From the NCBI RefSeq assembly GCF_000377345.1, contig NZ_KB898042.1:1-64000 (forward strand): a stretch of DNA of 64,000 nt. Direction: 5' to 3'. The notes beneath the pieces are model-generated. The model was not told the DNA's origin. It saw only the letters and a program-made list of their open reading frames with translations, and searched no databases. The translations under genes and the position numbers were made by a program. How positions within the stretch are numbered: the first letter of the stretch is position 1; every line of letters starts with the position of its first letter. Source of the stretch: Thioalkalivibrio sp. ALJ16. GTDB lineage: Bacteria > Pseudomonadota > Gammaproteobacteria > Ectothiorhodospirales > Ectothiorhodospiraceae. This document shows, piece after piece, positions 37,975 through 47,177 of this stretch.

Positions 37975-38544
37975 TCACCACATGAGGTCGTCGGGCACCA
38001 CGTAGTCCTTGTAGGGGTCGTCCGGGTCGGGCGCCGGGCTGGCCTCGGTCTCGGCCGGTATGACCAGCGGCCATTCCGGATCGCGCTCGCGGATGCGGTC
38101 CGCGGTTTCCCGCGGGATGACCCGAAAGCCCTTTTCCGGGCGGATGTCCAGACCGGCGATCGCGGCGCGGCCGTCGGCCAGGCGCTTCTGCAGATCCGCG
38201 GTGACCGGGATATGGCGGATCTGCCCGCCTTGCTCGAAGTGATAGTCCAGCGCGGCATCGCCGGTGGGAATCGGCGCCAGATGGGTCGTGACCAGTTCCC
38301 GGATCTGGGCGTGACGGGCGCGGCGTTCGGCGCGCTCCTGCTGCTCGCGATTCTTCTGCCGCGAACGCTCCGCCTGTTCCGCGCGGCGGGCCTCGGCCAC
38401 GCCGGGTTCGGCAGGTGCCTGACGGTCCTGCTTCTTCTTCGTGTTTCCCTTGCGCGCCTTGTGCTTTTGCGCCTTGGCCTTGCGAACCTGTTTTTCGTCT
38501 ACCAGCCCCGTTTTCAGGAGCTGGCTGCGCAGATCATCCGACAT
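37975..38544 (-). CDS. DUF2058 family protein (YaiL-like)
   Basis: A 189-residue protein with the YaiL pattern: N-terminal SQLLKTGLVDEKQVRKAKAQ, a long Lys/Arg/Glu-rich helical middle, then the conserved C-terminal domain with YHFEQGGQIRHIPVTADLQK and AIAGLDIRPEKGFRVIP. The highly charged composition suggests nucleic-acid or ribosome association, but function is not established. It is convergent with the small lipoprotein gene. Confidence 0.9.
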   Translation of the reverse strand: MSDDLRSQLLKTGLVDEKQVRKAKAQKHKARKGNTKKKQDRQAPAEPGVAEARRAEQAERSRQKNREQQERAERRARHAQIRELVTTHLAPIPTGDAALDYHFEQGGQIRHIPVTADLQKRLADGRAAIAGLDIRPEKGFRVIPRETADRIRERDPEWPLVIPAETEASPAPDPDDPYKDYVVPDDLMW

Positions 38545-38615
38545 GAATCCAGCCGTGTGCGGTCAGTGTGCGGGGCAGGATAGCCGGAATGCCCCCGGCG
38601 TGCAGCCGCGCCGAG

Positions 38616-39089
38616 TCAGGCGCGGGCCAGATCGCGCAGCCCGTCGCGGATCTCGGCGGCGGGCAGCTGCGGGAAGAGGGTCTGCAGGCGCCGCGTCGTG
38701 TCCACCGCGGCGGGCGTCGTCGGCGCCGAGGCCTGACGGGCCGCACGCAGGAGGCGGCGTCCGCCCAGATGCTCGGCCTGCAGCTCCAGGTCAAGCAGGG
38801 CGCGATAGAGGTCGTGGCGTTCCGGGGTGCGCAAGGCGCGCCGCACGGCCCGCACGCGGGTGGTCACGGCGGTCTGCCAGGCGCTCGCGCTGGCGGCAAG
38901 TGCGGTCCACTGCCGGGCGGTCAGCGGGTGCGGATACCACAGGGCGAACAGGACCAGTATGACGTCGACCCCGTAGTGATCCTGCCAGTGCAACAGGCGC
39001 TGGCGTGCCGCGGGCTGGGCCCAGTGCTGTTCGGCGCTGGCCCGGAAGGTCGCAAAATCCGCGCCCGGATCCGGTCGGGCCTCAGGCAC
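38616..39089 (-). CDS. TIGR02444-like (DUF2390) protein
   Basis: A 157-residue, all-helical protein. The pattern DHYGVDVILVLFALWYPHPL, then RVRAVRRALRT, resembles the TIGR02444/DUF2390 family, which has no known function. A GTG start at 39089 overlaps the fnr stop by eight bases, so the two are translationally coupled. Confidence 0.8.
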   Translation of the reverse strand: MPEARPDPGADFATFRASAEQHWAQPAARQRLLHWQDHYGVDVILVLFALWYPHPLTARQWTALAASASAWQTAVTTRVRAVRRALRTPERHDLYRALLDLELQAEHLGGRRLLRAARQASAPTTPAAVDTTRRLQTLFPQLPAAEIRDGLRDLARA

Positions 39090-39813
39090 TGCTCGCAGCG
39101 GAGGTGATGGTGACCCCGGCGGTGTTACGCAGCTGATCCGGTGCCAGGATCTGGAGATCGCGGGTATGCAGGCTGATCACGCCCTGTTTGCGCAGCTGCG
39201 TGAACAGGCGGCTGATGGTCTCCTGGGTCAGCCCCAGGTGGTTCGCGATGTCGGCACGCGACATCGGCAGGCAGAAACGGTTGGCGGCCAGACCGCGCGC
39301 GCGGTGGCGCTCCGACAGCGTGATCAGGAACGTGGCCAGCCGCTGTTCCGCGGTGCGCTGGCCGAGCAGGACATGCAGGTTTTCATCCTGGGCCAGCTCC
39401 TGGCTCATCACGCTCATCATGTGCTGGCGGAAGGTGGGCAGGCGGCCGGCGAGATCGTCCACATGCGAATAGGGGACCGCGCACACGCTGGTGGACTCCA
39501 GCGCAATGGCACTGACCGGGTGCGTGCTGGAATGGATCGCATCCAGACCGAGCAGATCGCCCGCGAGGGCGAAGCCCGTGATCTGTTCGGTGCCGTCGTC
39601 GGAGATCAGCACGGTCTTCAGCGCGCCGGTGCGGACCGCGAACAGTGAATCGAACGGGGCGCCCATGGTGAAGAGTGCCGCACCCTTCGCAATCGGACGG
39701 CGCTGCTGGACGATCTGGTCGAGCTGCCAGAGCTCGTCCTGGGGCAGTCCGACAGGGAGGCAGAGCTGGCGCAGGGTGCAGTGCTGGCAGGCCTGTGTGG
39801 GTCGTAGCGTCAT
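39082..39813 (-). CDS. fnr: FNR/ANR-type oxygen-responsive transcription regulator
   Basis: A 243-residue Crp/Fnr-family activator. N-terminal Cys9, Cys12 and Cys18 (CQHCTLRQLC, C-x2-C-x5-C) plus Cys111 match the four ligands of the O2-labile [4Fe-4S] cluster of FNR. The CRP-type barrel follows, and the helix-turn-helix SRADIANHLGLTQETISRLF has the E-x2-SR recognition set, predicting TTGAT-N4-ATCAA sites. A perfect site lies upstream of ccp in this window (47821). It is also possible that half-sites exist in its own promoter. It is co-translated with the TIGR02444-like gene. Confidence 0.95.
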   Translation of the reverse strand: MTLRPTQACQHCTLRQLCLPVGLPQDELWQLDQIVQQRRPIAKGAALFTMGAPFDSLFAVRTGALKTVLISDDGTEQITGFALAGDLLGLDAIHSSTHPVSAIALESTSVCAVPYSHVDDLAGRLPTFRQHMMSVMSQELAQDENLHVLLGQRTAEQRLATFLITLSERHRARGLAANRFCLPMSRADIANHLGLTQETISRLFTQLRKQGVISLHTRDLQILAPDQLRNTAGVTITSAASSA

Positions 39814-39980
39814 GCGATCAGGGTAGCCGTTTTGAAGGCGTTTGGGGAAGCGTGTTCAAGACCCTGCCACACGCGGATGGAATGGGCTACTTTCCTTGAG
39901 GAGGGCTGTTTTGCATGGGCATCACGCCCCTGGGCTGCACACCGAGTGCGTTCGGCAGTGGCTTCCTCTGGGGGCATCGA

Positions 39981-40008
39981 TTGATCTGATAATTGGACTT
40001 GGTCTAAT
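39981..40008 (+). promoter_or_regulatory. Candidate promoter upstream of cfa
   Basis: TTGATC (39981-39986) and TCTAAT (40003-40008) are spaced by 16 bases, in an AT-rich patch within the 273-base gap between fnr and cfa. TTGAT here is also an FNR half-site, but the expected second half (ATCAA) is absent. The rest of the gap (39814-39980) shows nothing clear. Confidence 0.45.
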
Positions 40009-40086
40009 TTGGAGGCAGGTGTCGTGTGCGCGTCCCTGCTAGCCCGAGCGCAGGAGCCGCGTGTCACAACAAGGTCAGGGGTGAAG

Positions 40087-41325
40087 ATGATCGAGCGCTT
40101 GCTGCAGAAGTACATGCACCACGGAACCTTCGTTCTGCGCTATCCAGATGGTCGCGAGGCCCGGTTTGGCAGCGGGGCCCCGGAGATCTCGATGGTGCTG
40201 CACGATCGGTCTGCCCTGCGCAGGATTGCGCGCGATCCCGGCTTTCAGCTGGGGGAGACCTACATCCGCGGGTTGTGGTCGCCGGGGCCGGAGGGGCTCC
40301 AGGTCTTTCTCGATGTGGCCATGCGCAACTTCGCGCCGATGTTCCGGCAGCGCGTCAATCCGGCGGTGCGCATGCTGCGCGCGCTCATCGAGCAGGGTAA
40401 CAAGGTGGCGCGCTGCTACCGGAACATTGCCCACCACTATGATGTGGACGAGTGGCTTTACCGCCAGTTTCTGGACTCGGGCATGTTCTACAGTTGTGCC
40501 TACTTCGAGCGGCCGGACATGACGCTGGAAGATGCGCAGCAGGCCAAGTGCGCGATGCTGCGCAAGAAGCTGTTGCTGGAGCCAGGGATGCGCGTGCTGG
40601 ATATCGGCTGCGGCTGGGGCGGTCTGGCCTTTCATCTGGCGGAGCATGCCGATGTGCAGGTGGACGGCGTGACGCTCTCCCGCGAGCAGCTGCGGGTGGC
40701 GCGCGAGGAGGCCCGGCGCCGCGGGCTCGACGATCGTGTGCGGTTTCTCTACCAGGACTACCGCGAACACGACGACCAGTACGATCGTATTGTCAGTGTC
40801 GGGATGTTCGAGCATGTGGGTACGCCCAATTACGGGACGTTCTTCCAGCGCGTGCACGACCTTCTGAAACCGGATGGTGTTGCGGTGCTCCATACCATCG
40901 GCCGCCAGGAGCCACCGGGTACCCCGAATCCCTGGCTGAACAAGTATATCTTTCCCGGGGGCTACACCCCGGCGCTGTCCGAGGTGATGGCGGCGCTGGA
41001 GCCGACGCCGCTGCATGCGACGGACATCGAGTTCTGGCGCCTGCACTACGCGGAGACTCTGGCGGAGTGGTATCGCCGCTTCCAGAAGGTTCGGGTCGAG
41101 GCCGTCGAGCGTTTCGACCAGCAGTTCTGCCGTATGTGGGAGTTCTATCTGGCGAGCTGCGAGGGCACCTTTCGCTGGTGGGGGCAGGTGGTCTTCCATG
41201 TGCAGATGGCCAAGCAGCAGGATGCGGTACCGCTGACCCGCGATTATCTCTACCGCGAAGACGCCCCGGCGGTCGTCTCCACGCCCCCGGCCAGGTCCCG
41301 CGCGCGGCAAAGCGACGCGGCCTGA
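40087..41325 (+). CDS. cfa: Cyclopropane-fatty-acyl-phospholipid synthase
   Basis: A 412-residue SAM-dependent enzyme that methylenates unsaturated acyl chains of membrane phospholipids. The N-terminal lipid-binding region leads to SAM motif I (RVLDIGCGWGGLAFHLAEHA) and family blocks NIAHHYDVDEWLYRQFLD, SCAYF, SVGMFEHVG and HTIGR. The ATG at 40087 with AGGGG five bases upstream fits the family start; upstream in-frame starts add an unrelated extension. Cyclopropane rings protect membranes against stress, relevant to a salt- and alkali-adapted cell. Single gene. Confidence 0.95.
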   Translation: MIERLLQKYMHHGTFVLRYPDGREARFGSGAPEISMVLHDRSALRRIARDPGFQLGETYIRGLWSPGPEGLQVFLDVAMRNFAPMFRQRVNPAVRMLRALIEQGNKVARCYRNIAHHYDVDEWLYRQFLDSGMFYSCAYFERPDMTLEDAQQAKCAMLRKKLLLEPGMRVLDIGCGWGGLAFHLAEHADVQVDGVTLSREQLRVAREEARRRGLDDRVRFLYQDYREHDDQYDRIVSVGMFEHVGTPNYGTFFQRVHDLLKPDGVAVLHTIGRQEPPGTPNPWLNKYIFPGGYTPALSEVMAALEPTPLHATDIEFWRLHYAETLAEWYRRFQKVRVEAVERFDQQFCRMWEFYLASCEGTFRWWGQVVFHVQMAKQQDAVPLTRDYLYREDAPAVVSTPPARSRARQSDAA

Positions 41326-41511
41326 CCGCTGCCCCGGACCGCAGGTGGCCCGGGCGAATGTTGGGCGTTTTCCCTACAATGGGCGCCCGTTGGACCCGGG
41401 TATGGTTTGGCTGGGCCGCGATCGGCGCCGCGCCCCGGCATCTTCAGCCATGTTTCCACGAGCACCCAAGCCCAGTGGGCCGTGGCCACCCAGTTTTCGG
41501 AGTAGGGACGC

Positions 41512-43410
41512 GTGTTCGGTCGCTTTCGCAACAGCAGGCAGGCTCGCGGGCCGGAGAGCCCGGACTCTAGCGGTCCCTCGCAGGATCACGTCCTGATCGA
41601 GGCGGCCGGTCGCAGTCGCATCACCGAGGTGGCTGCCAGCGCCCGCCGCGTACCCTGGTCACTGAATTTCCTGCAGCTGTTGTGGGCGGCCGGCCCGGTC
41701 ACCTTCCTGGCCATGCAGGGCGGGTATTTCCTCGGCTTCGGGCATGCGGCTCCGGCGCAGAACTTCATCTTCTTTGCCGTGTACACCCTGCTGTTCGGGG
41801 TGATCGGCCTGCTCGCACGCTTTTTTGCCGATGCCACCCGTGGCAAGCGCCAGGAGCGTTCGCGCGAGCAGTTGCGCAACACCATCGACCTGCTGCCGGA
41901 TTTGCTGTTTGTGACCCGGGATCTGGCGATGGCGGAGCTTACCCCGGACATGCGCCGGCGCAAGGCCGCCGAAGTCCTGCTGCACGAGGTGGACATCTCT
42001 CCCGAGGGCGTCGCCGTGGCGGTGCGCGAAATGACCGGTGACACGAGCCTGGCCGCCGCGGCGGAACAGATTGAGATCTACCGGCGGCTGGGGCTGCGTT
42101 CCCGTGTGGGTGACCTGGTCGAGGCAACCGAGGATGCCCGGCTGGCGGCCCTGGAGAAGCTGCACCACGACGCCCCCGAGGTGGCGGACCTGCTGCGGGA
42201 CCGGCTGCGCGGGCTGGCGCCGACCCAGGAGGATGGTGTGCGGCGGGTGGACCAGTTTCTGGATCGCCTGTTTTCCGCGGCCGATGCGGACGACCTGGTG
42301 CGCTGTACGCTGGATGACACGCAGGCGATCTTCGTGCTGGCCTTCGAGCTGGTGAACGGCCGCCAGATCAAGCGCCTGAGCTTTGAGTGGTCCGGGGGCT
42401 GGCAGCTGGGAGCCGCCCTGGATCGGCTGGAGGCGCAGGGCAATCGTTTCCGGGTCGCGCAGGCGGGCGTGGTCAGCCGTCTGCGCTCGCTGGGGATGTT
42501 GCTGGCGCAGCACGAGGCATCGGGTCTGGGGTCGCAGGCCCTGCGCGAGCCGGTGCTCGATCTCGGGCGCCAGATACTGGAGGCCCTGAACCAGCTGGAG
42601 GATGCCCAGCCCGCGGAGGATTCCCCGGAGGGCCGCCTGCTGGGCCTGGCCCTGCGCCGGGTGGAGGACCTGCGTGAGGCACGCGATCAGCTTATGCAGG
42701 CCCAAAGCCGCTACACCAACGCGGTGGAACGCTGGGAAGCGCTGCGGCTTGCCCAGGTCGAGAAGAAGGGCGAGAAGGGCTGGTTCAAGCGCAGCGTGCG
42801 CGGTATCCGGGTCAGCGAGGAACTGATCGAACTCAGTGACGACCAGAAGCTGAAGCTGGCGAACGACTTCTGCAATTTCCTGCGGGAGCTGAAGATCGAG
42901 CGCAAGGGCGAGCTGTTCTACTTCGGCGGGACCGCCCTGGATGCGGAGACCGCCAAGCGGATCGGTATTCAGCTGGCCCTGATCCTGGAGCCACTGGTCG
43001 ACCTCACCAATCCGAGCATTCAGCGGGCGATCTATGCCAACCCCGCCGCTTATCTGGGCGGGCTCTATGTCGGCATGAGTGCGGACGCCAAGGCGGGCCT
43101 GGGTTCGGCGATGGTGCGCAAGGTGCGCCAGGACCTGGGGCGCATGGCCGAGTGGCTGGCCCTGCGGCTTACGCGGGTCTACCACCTGCCGCTGAGCGAA
43201 TCAATGCGCGACTTCCTGGTGAATCACTACGGGGCGAACCCGGAGCGCCTGGAAATGCTGGCGACGCGCGTGGGGGAGGAATCGCAACCCGTCGCGCTGC
43301 GCGCAGAACGGTCGCCCGAGTTTGACGCGATGCTCCAGGACAAGACCTGGGGCCGCCTGCTCAAACGCGGTACCCGCTACCTGCATGCCGAGGAGCGCCG
43401 GCGGCGCTGA
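41512..43410 (+). CDS. Large membrane-associated protein of unknown function
   Basis: A 632-residue protein I do not recognise. Two hydrophobic helices lie near residues 48-70 (SLNFLQLLWAAGPVTFLAM) and 83-102. The rest is soluble and mainly alpha-helical, with charged amphipathic stretches (about 110-450) and a C-terminal globular region (about 450-620, KRIGIQLALILEPLVDLTN). There is no catalytic signature. The GTG at 41512 is supported by a nearby TAGGGA. It is single, between cfa and the cobalamin riboswitch. Plausibly an envelope or cell-shape protein, but this is unsupported. Confidence 0.7.
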   Translation: MFGRFRNSRQARGPESPDSSGPSQDHVLIEAAGRSRITEVAASARRVPWSLNFLQLLWAAGPVTFLAMQGGYFLGFGHAAPAQNFIFFAVYTLLFGVIGLLARFFADATRGKRQERSREQLRNTIDLLPDLLFVTRDLAMAELTPDMRRRKAAEVLLHEVDISPEGVAVAVREMTGDTSLAAAAEQIEIYRRLGLRSRVGDLVEATEDARLAALEKLHHDAPEVADLLRDRLRGLAPTQEDGVRRVDQFLDRLFSAADADDLVRCTLDDTQAIFVLAFELVNGRQIKRLSFEWSGGWQLGAALDRLEAQGNRFRVAQAGVVSRLRSLGMLLAQHEASGLGSQALREPVLDLGRQILEALNQLEDAQPAEDSPEGRLLGLALRRVEDLREARDQLMQAQSRYTNAVERWEALRLAQVEKKGEKGWFKRSVRGIRVSEELIELSDDQKLKLANDFCNFLRELKIERKGELFYFGGTALDAETAKRIGIQLALILEPLVDLTNPSIQRAIYANPAAYLGGLYVGMSADAKAGLGSAMVRKVRQDLGRMAEWLALRLTRVYHLPLSESMRDFLVNHYGANPERLEMLATRVGEESQPVALRAERSPEFDAMLQDKTWGRLLKRGTRYLHAEERRRR

Positions 43411-43494
43411 ACCACCCCAGTGCGGGGGTGGGTGCGCTTCGGCGATGCAGGCTGGCTGGTATTTTTGTGCCCAACTGTGTAGTCTTCGCGCCGT

Positions 43495-43708
43495 TCCCCG
43501 GTGCCCGGCCGGCTGCTGCCGACGGGTTAAACGGGAAGTTCGGTGAATTCGCCTCGCTCCGGTGAGGGATAAATCCGACGCTGCCCCCGCAACGGTGATC
43601 GAGCAGGGGACCGCCTTAGGCGGTTTCCACGGTCGCGGCATACCGCCACTGAGCAGATGCTCGGGAAGGCGCCGCGCCCGCCGCTTGTCAGCCCGGAGAC
43701 CGGCCAGG
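43495..43708 (+). ncRNA. Cobalamin (AdoCbl) riboswitch
   Basis: The 453-base leader of btuB holds the elements of the Cobalamin family: the start GGTGCC...CCGACGGG, the run GGTGAGGGATAAATCCGACGC-like region (43561-43582), CCCCCGCAACGGT (43583-43596), and the B12-box region GCCACTGAGCAGATGCTCGG (43646-43665) followed by GGAAGGCG and the closing AGCCCGGAGACCGGCC (43690-43705). Binding of adenosylcobalamin would reduce expression of the downstream uptake and adenosylation operon. Edges are approximate. The 155 bases from 43709 to 43863 form the expression platform; I cannot resolve its alternative hairpins by eye. Confidence 0.93.
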
Positions 43709-43863
43709 GAATGATCGCGCGGCATGCGGCGGGCATGCGAGGCGGATGATCGCGCCGGGCCGTTCGTGGGCCGCGGCCGACCCCTCCTCGTGTCTGTCCC
43801 CCTGTCTGCGCGATCCCGACGAATCAACGGCGTGCGGGCGGCTCGCCGGGAGACACGGACGAA

Positions 43864-45726
43864 ATGAAACGCACAGCACTTTCCACGGCCATCCTGCTGG
43901 CCGCCACCCCGGTTCTGGCTCACGGTCAGGACGGCCCCGAAACCGAACCCCGTACCCTGGACACGGTCCAGGTGACCGCCACCCGCATGGCTCAGACTGT
44001 CGACGAGACCCTATCCTCGGTCACCATCATCGACCGAGAAGAGATCGAGCGCCTGCAGCCACAGCAGTTCACCGACTTGCTGGAAGGACGCGCCGGGATC
44101 GAGACTTCACAGAATAGCGCCTTCGGCAAGAATACTTCGGTGTTTACCCGTGGTACCAGCTCCGATCACACCCTGTTGTTGATAGACGGCGTTCGCGTAG
44201 GGTCGGCCACCAGCGGCGGGGCCAGTTGGCAATTTCTGCCACCTGAAGAGATCGAGCGCGTTGAGATCGTCCGCGGGCCGCGCACCAGTATCTACGGCTC
44301 CGATGCCATTGGTGGCGTGGTGCAGGTCTTTACCCGTGAGGGACGCAAGGGCCCGCCGAAGGTCAATGCCTTTGTCGGCGGTGGCAGTTTTAATACTCAG
44401 GAGACTGGCGTGGGCGTTGCCGGTGGTACCGAAAGTACCAATTACAGTTTCTCGCTCAGTCACTTCGCGACCGACGGCATCAACGTGCAGGACGACGTCG
44501 GAGATGACGACCGGGATGGCTACGACAACACTTCATTGGCCGGCAAGCTGTCGCACCGTTTCGACAGTGGAGTCGAACTTTTCGGCAATATTCTGTATTC
44601 GGAGGGGCGCTCGGAATATGACGCTGACGAGTCCGACCCTGTCACCTTCGCGAACCTGGGGCCATATGATCGTGCCTACACGGATTTCGTCCACGCTGCA
44701 CTGCAAGTTGGGATCCGCATACCGGTAACTCGCTTATGGGATACCGAGATTGCCGTAGGCCAGTCCCGGGATGAGAGTGGCGATGTCACCGAGGGGGGTG
44801 TCCATGGTGGGAGCGCCGACCGTTTCGATACGCGGCGGGATCAATTGACCTGGCGTAACGATGCTCGGCTGGGCGATCGAACCCATCTGGTTGCTGGTAT
44901 TGATGCATACGAAGATCGGGTGGATGGCACTACTGCTTATGCTGAAGACTCGCGTTACAACGTGGGAGTGTATTCAGTTCTGCGTACCACAGTCGGTGCG
45001 CACGATCTGGAAGGCTCTCTCCGCTACGACGAAAATGAGCAATTCGGAAGTAAGACCACGGGCCAGATTGCCTGGGGTACGCAGCTCAGTGATGATCTGC
45101 GTTTGCGCGCATCTTATGGCACTGCTTTCAAGGCACCTACGTTCAACGACCTGTATTTCCCTGGTTTCGGCAATGCCGACCTGCAGCCGGAAGATTCCAG
45201 GACCGTGGAATTTGGGGGCCGCTACAGCCTCGGGTCTTACTATGCGGATGTCGCGGTCTTTCGGACCGAACTCGACCAGATGATCAGCTTTGATCCGGTC
45301 GCGTCGCGACCCGAGAACATCGACGAGGCGCGCATTCAGGGCGTGGAACTGGAAGGAGGGTATGCGACCTCTGAGTGGGTATGGCGCGCCTCGCTGACCT
45401 TGCTTGATGCCGAAGATCGTGAATCGGGGAAGGAGCTTCGCCGTCGTGCACCGGTTACTGCTCGGCTGGATCTCGACCGTAGCTTCGAACGTCTGTCTCT
45501 AGGTGGGTCTGTCGTCGCGAAGAGCCGTGCCTACGAAGACCCCGCAAACCAGGAGAGGCTCTCGGGATACGGTCTGTTCAACCTGCGGGCGGGATATCAA
45601 CTCTCACCGGAATGGCAGCTCCAGGCCACGGTGCACAATGTGTTCGACAAGGATTATGTGACCGCTGGCGGTTATAACCAGCCGGGGCGCGCCGCCTTCG
45701 TGAAGCTTCGCTATCAGCAGAGGTAA
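43864..45726 (+). CDS. btuB: TonB-dependent vitamin B12 outer-membrane receptor
   Basis: A 620-residue outer-membrane receptor with a signal peptide ending near AHGQ, the TonB box region LDTVQVTATR, a plug domain (RVEIVRGPRTSIYGSDAIGG) and a 22-strand barrel ending in aromatic KLRYQQR. The upstream cobalamin riboswitch and downstream corrinoid genes identify the ligand as B12 or another corrinoid. Base composition in the middle of the gene (about 44.86-45.3 kb) is visibly less GC-rich than neighbouring genes, as is common for horizontally exchanged receptors. Ribosome site GGGAG lies 13 bases upstream, a little far. Confidence 0.93.
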   Translation: MKRTALSTAILLAATPVLAHGQDGPETEPRTLDTVQVTATRMAQTVDETLSSVTIIDREEIERLQPQQFTDLLEGRAGIETSQNSAFGKNTSVFTRGTSSDHTLLLIDGVRVGSATSGGASWQFLPPEEIERVEIVRGPRTSIYGSDAIGGVVQVFTREGRKGPPKVNAFVGGGSFNTQETGVGVAGGTESTNYSFSLSHFATDGINVQDDVGDDDRDGYDNTSLAGKLSHRFDSGVELFGNILYSEGRSEYDADESDPVTFANLGPYDRAYTDFVHAALQVGIRIPVTRLWDTEIAVGQSRDESGDVTEGGVHGGSADRFDTRRDQLTWRNDARLGDRTHLVAGIDAYEDRVDGTTAYAEDSRYNVGVYSVLRTTVGAHDLEGSLRYDENEQFGSKTTGQIAWGTQLSDDLRLRASYGTAFKAPTFNDLYFPGFGNADLQPEDSRTVEFGGRYSLGSYYADVAVFRTELDQMISFDPVASRPENIDEARIQGVELEGGYATSEWVWRASLTLLDAEDRESGKELRRRAPVTARLDLDRSFERLSLGGSVVAKSRAYEDPANQERLSGYGLFNLRAGYQLSPEWQLQATVHNVFDKDYVTAGGYNQPGRAAFVKLRYQQR

Positions 45727-45732
45727 TGGATC

Positions 45733-46293
45733 ATGGGTAATCGACTGTCGAAGATTGCGACCCGCACGGGTGACGAAGGCCGGACGGGCCTGGGGGACGG
45801 CTCGCGGGTGGACAAGGACAGCCATCGCGTCGAGGCGTTTGGTGACGTGGACGAGCTGAACAGTGTCGTGGGCCGGGTCCTGGTCCACGATCTGCCGGAA
45901 GATGTTCGCCGCGCGCTCGCCCTGGTTCAGCACGAGCTGTTCGATCTGGGGGCGGAGCTGGCGGTGCCGGGGCATCAGGCCCTGCCGGAGGCCTCGGTGG
46001 AGCGCCTGGACGTGGAGCTGGAAAGCTTCAACGCCGATCTGCCGCCGCTCAAGGAGTTCATCCTCCCGGGCGGCGGCCCGGCCACGGCCGACTGCCACAT
46101 CGCGCGCACGGTCTGCCGGCGCGCGGAACGCCGGCTGGTGGCGGTGAATCACCACGAGGCGCTGCGGCCAAGTTCGCTCGCCTACATCAATCGCCTGTCG
46201 GATCTGCTGTTCGTGCTCTGCCGGGTGCTGGCACGTCACGAGAACGGTGCGGAAGTCCTGTGGCAGCCGGCGAACCGCCGGGGGAGTACGTGA
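45733..46293 (+). CDS. pduO: PduO-type ATP:cob(I)alamin adenosyltransferase
   Basis: A 186-residue enzyme that transfers the adenosyl group of ATP to cob(I)alamin. The signature TRTGDEGRTGLGDGSRV (ATP site) and DVDELNSVVG, with the later RTVCRRAERRLVAV and INRLSDLLFVLCR, are those of the PduO/MMAB family. It begins six bases after btuB and overlaps the next gene. An unrelated second adenosyltransferase (CobA type) lies at the end of the same operon. Confidence 0.95.
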   Translation: MGNRLSKIATRTGDEGRTGLGDGSRVDKDSHRVEAFGDVDELNSVVGRVLVHDLPEDVRRALALVQHELFDLGAELAVPGHQALPEASVERLDVELESFNADLPPLKEFILPGGGPATADCHIARTVCRRAERRLVAVNHHEALRPSSLAYINRLSDLLFVLCRVLARHENGAEVLWQPANRRGST

Positions 46294-47111
46294 CCGCGCG
46301 GACACTTGCGCTGCTGTTCGCTCTGCTGGTGTTCCCGGGGGTGGTCCTGGCCGGCCCCGGGGACCCCGACTGCCCCACGATTGTCAGCCAGTCGCCCTTC
46401 ATCACCCACACGCTGGACTATCTGGGCCTGGACGGATGCATTGTCGGGTCCAGTCGCTACGATCCCGCCCATCCGGATACGGGTGGCGTCTACGACCCGG
46501 ATGCCGAGGCGATTGCAGCCCTCGCGCCCGAACTGGCGATCACATCCGAGTGGATGGACGAGAAGGAGTGGGAAGCGGTCCTGCCGGAGGATACCCGTGC
46601 CCTGGTGCTCGGTGGTTTCGGCGGGATGGATGCTGTGGTCCGGAATGTGGAGCGTGTGAGCCAGGCGGCCGGGCTCGAAGACGGGGCGGCCCGTGCCGAG
46701 CGCTTCGACCGGGAATGGCGGGCGGCCGCGGAAGCCGTTCCGGCCTCGGGCGAGCGGGTGCTGTTGCTGTCCTCGTGCAGCGGGCAGGGTTACACCTACG
46801 GCCCCGGGACCTGGCTGTTCGACGCGTTTGCTGCGGCGGGATTCGATGTCGTGGCGGACCAGTCGGGCGTGACCCACCTCGAGTTCAGCGACGAGCGGGA
46901 CGACCTTGCGGATCTGATCAATCACAGCCGGGCGCAGGTGGTCTTCGCCTTCAATGCCGATGCCGCGGAGGAATGCCGGGCCATTACCGCCGAGCGGCCG
47001 TTCCGGGTGGTGTCATTGCCCACGGAGCCGTTCCAGCATCCGGCCCCGGTGATTGTGCAGGGGCTGGAGCGCCTGGCACAGGAGCGGGATCGCTGGTCCG
47101 TCGGGCCATAA
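46290..47111 (+). CDS. btuF: BtuF-like periplasmic corrinoid-binding protein
   Basis: A 273-residue substrate-binding protein of the metal-chelate/corrinoid ABC class. It has a signal peptide, the N-terminal lobe with IVSQSPFITHTLDYLGLDGC, the helical backbone region APELAITSEWMDEKEW and a C-terminal lobe with LLLSSCSGQGYTYGPGTWLF. The GTG at 46290 overlaps the previous TGA, with GGGGAG upstream. No BtuC permease or BtuD ATPase follows in the window, so transport must be completed by genes elsewhere. Assignment to corrinoid rests mainly on the riboswitch operon. Confidence 0.85.
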   Translation: MTARTLALLFALLVFPGVVLAGPGDPDCPTIVSQSPFITHTLDYLGLDGCIVGSSRYDPAHPDTGGVYDPDAEAIAALAPELAITSEWMDEKEWEAVLPEDTRALVLGGFGGMDAVVRNVERVSQAAGLEDGAARAERFDREWRAAAEAVPASGERVLLLSSCSGQGYTYGPGTWLFDAFAAAGFDVVADQSGVTHLEFSDERDDLADLINHSRAQVVFAFNADAAEECRAITAERPFRVVSLPTEPFQHPAPVIVQGLERLAQERDRWSVGP

Positions 47112-47177
47112 CCTCAGGCGGCCCCGTTCCCCGGGCACAGCAACCTTACACAAACCAATCGGTAACAGGAGTTCACC

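Noticed and set aside
39981-39994. FNR box in front of cfa
   Set aside because: Only the TTGAT half is present; the second half is TAATT instead of ATCAA. Retained only as a promoter candidate.
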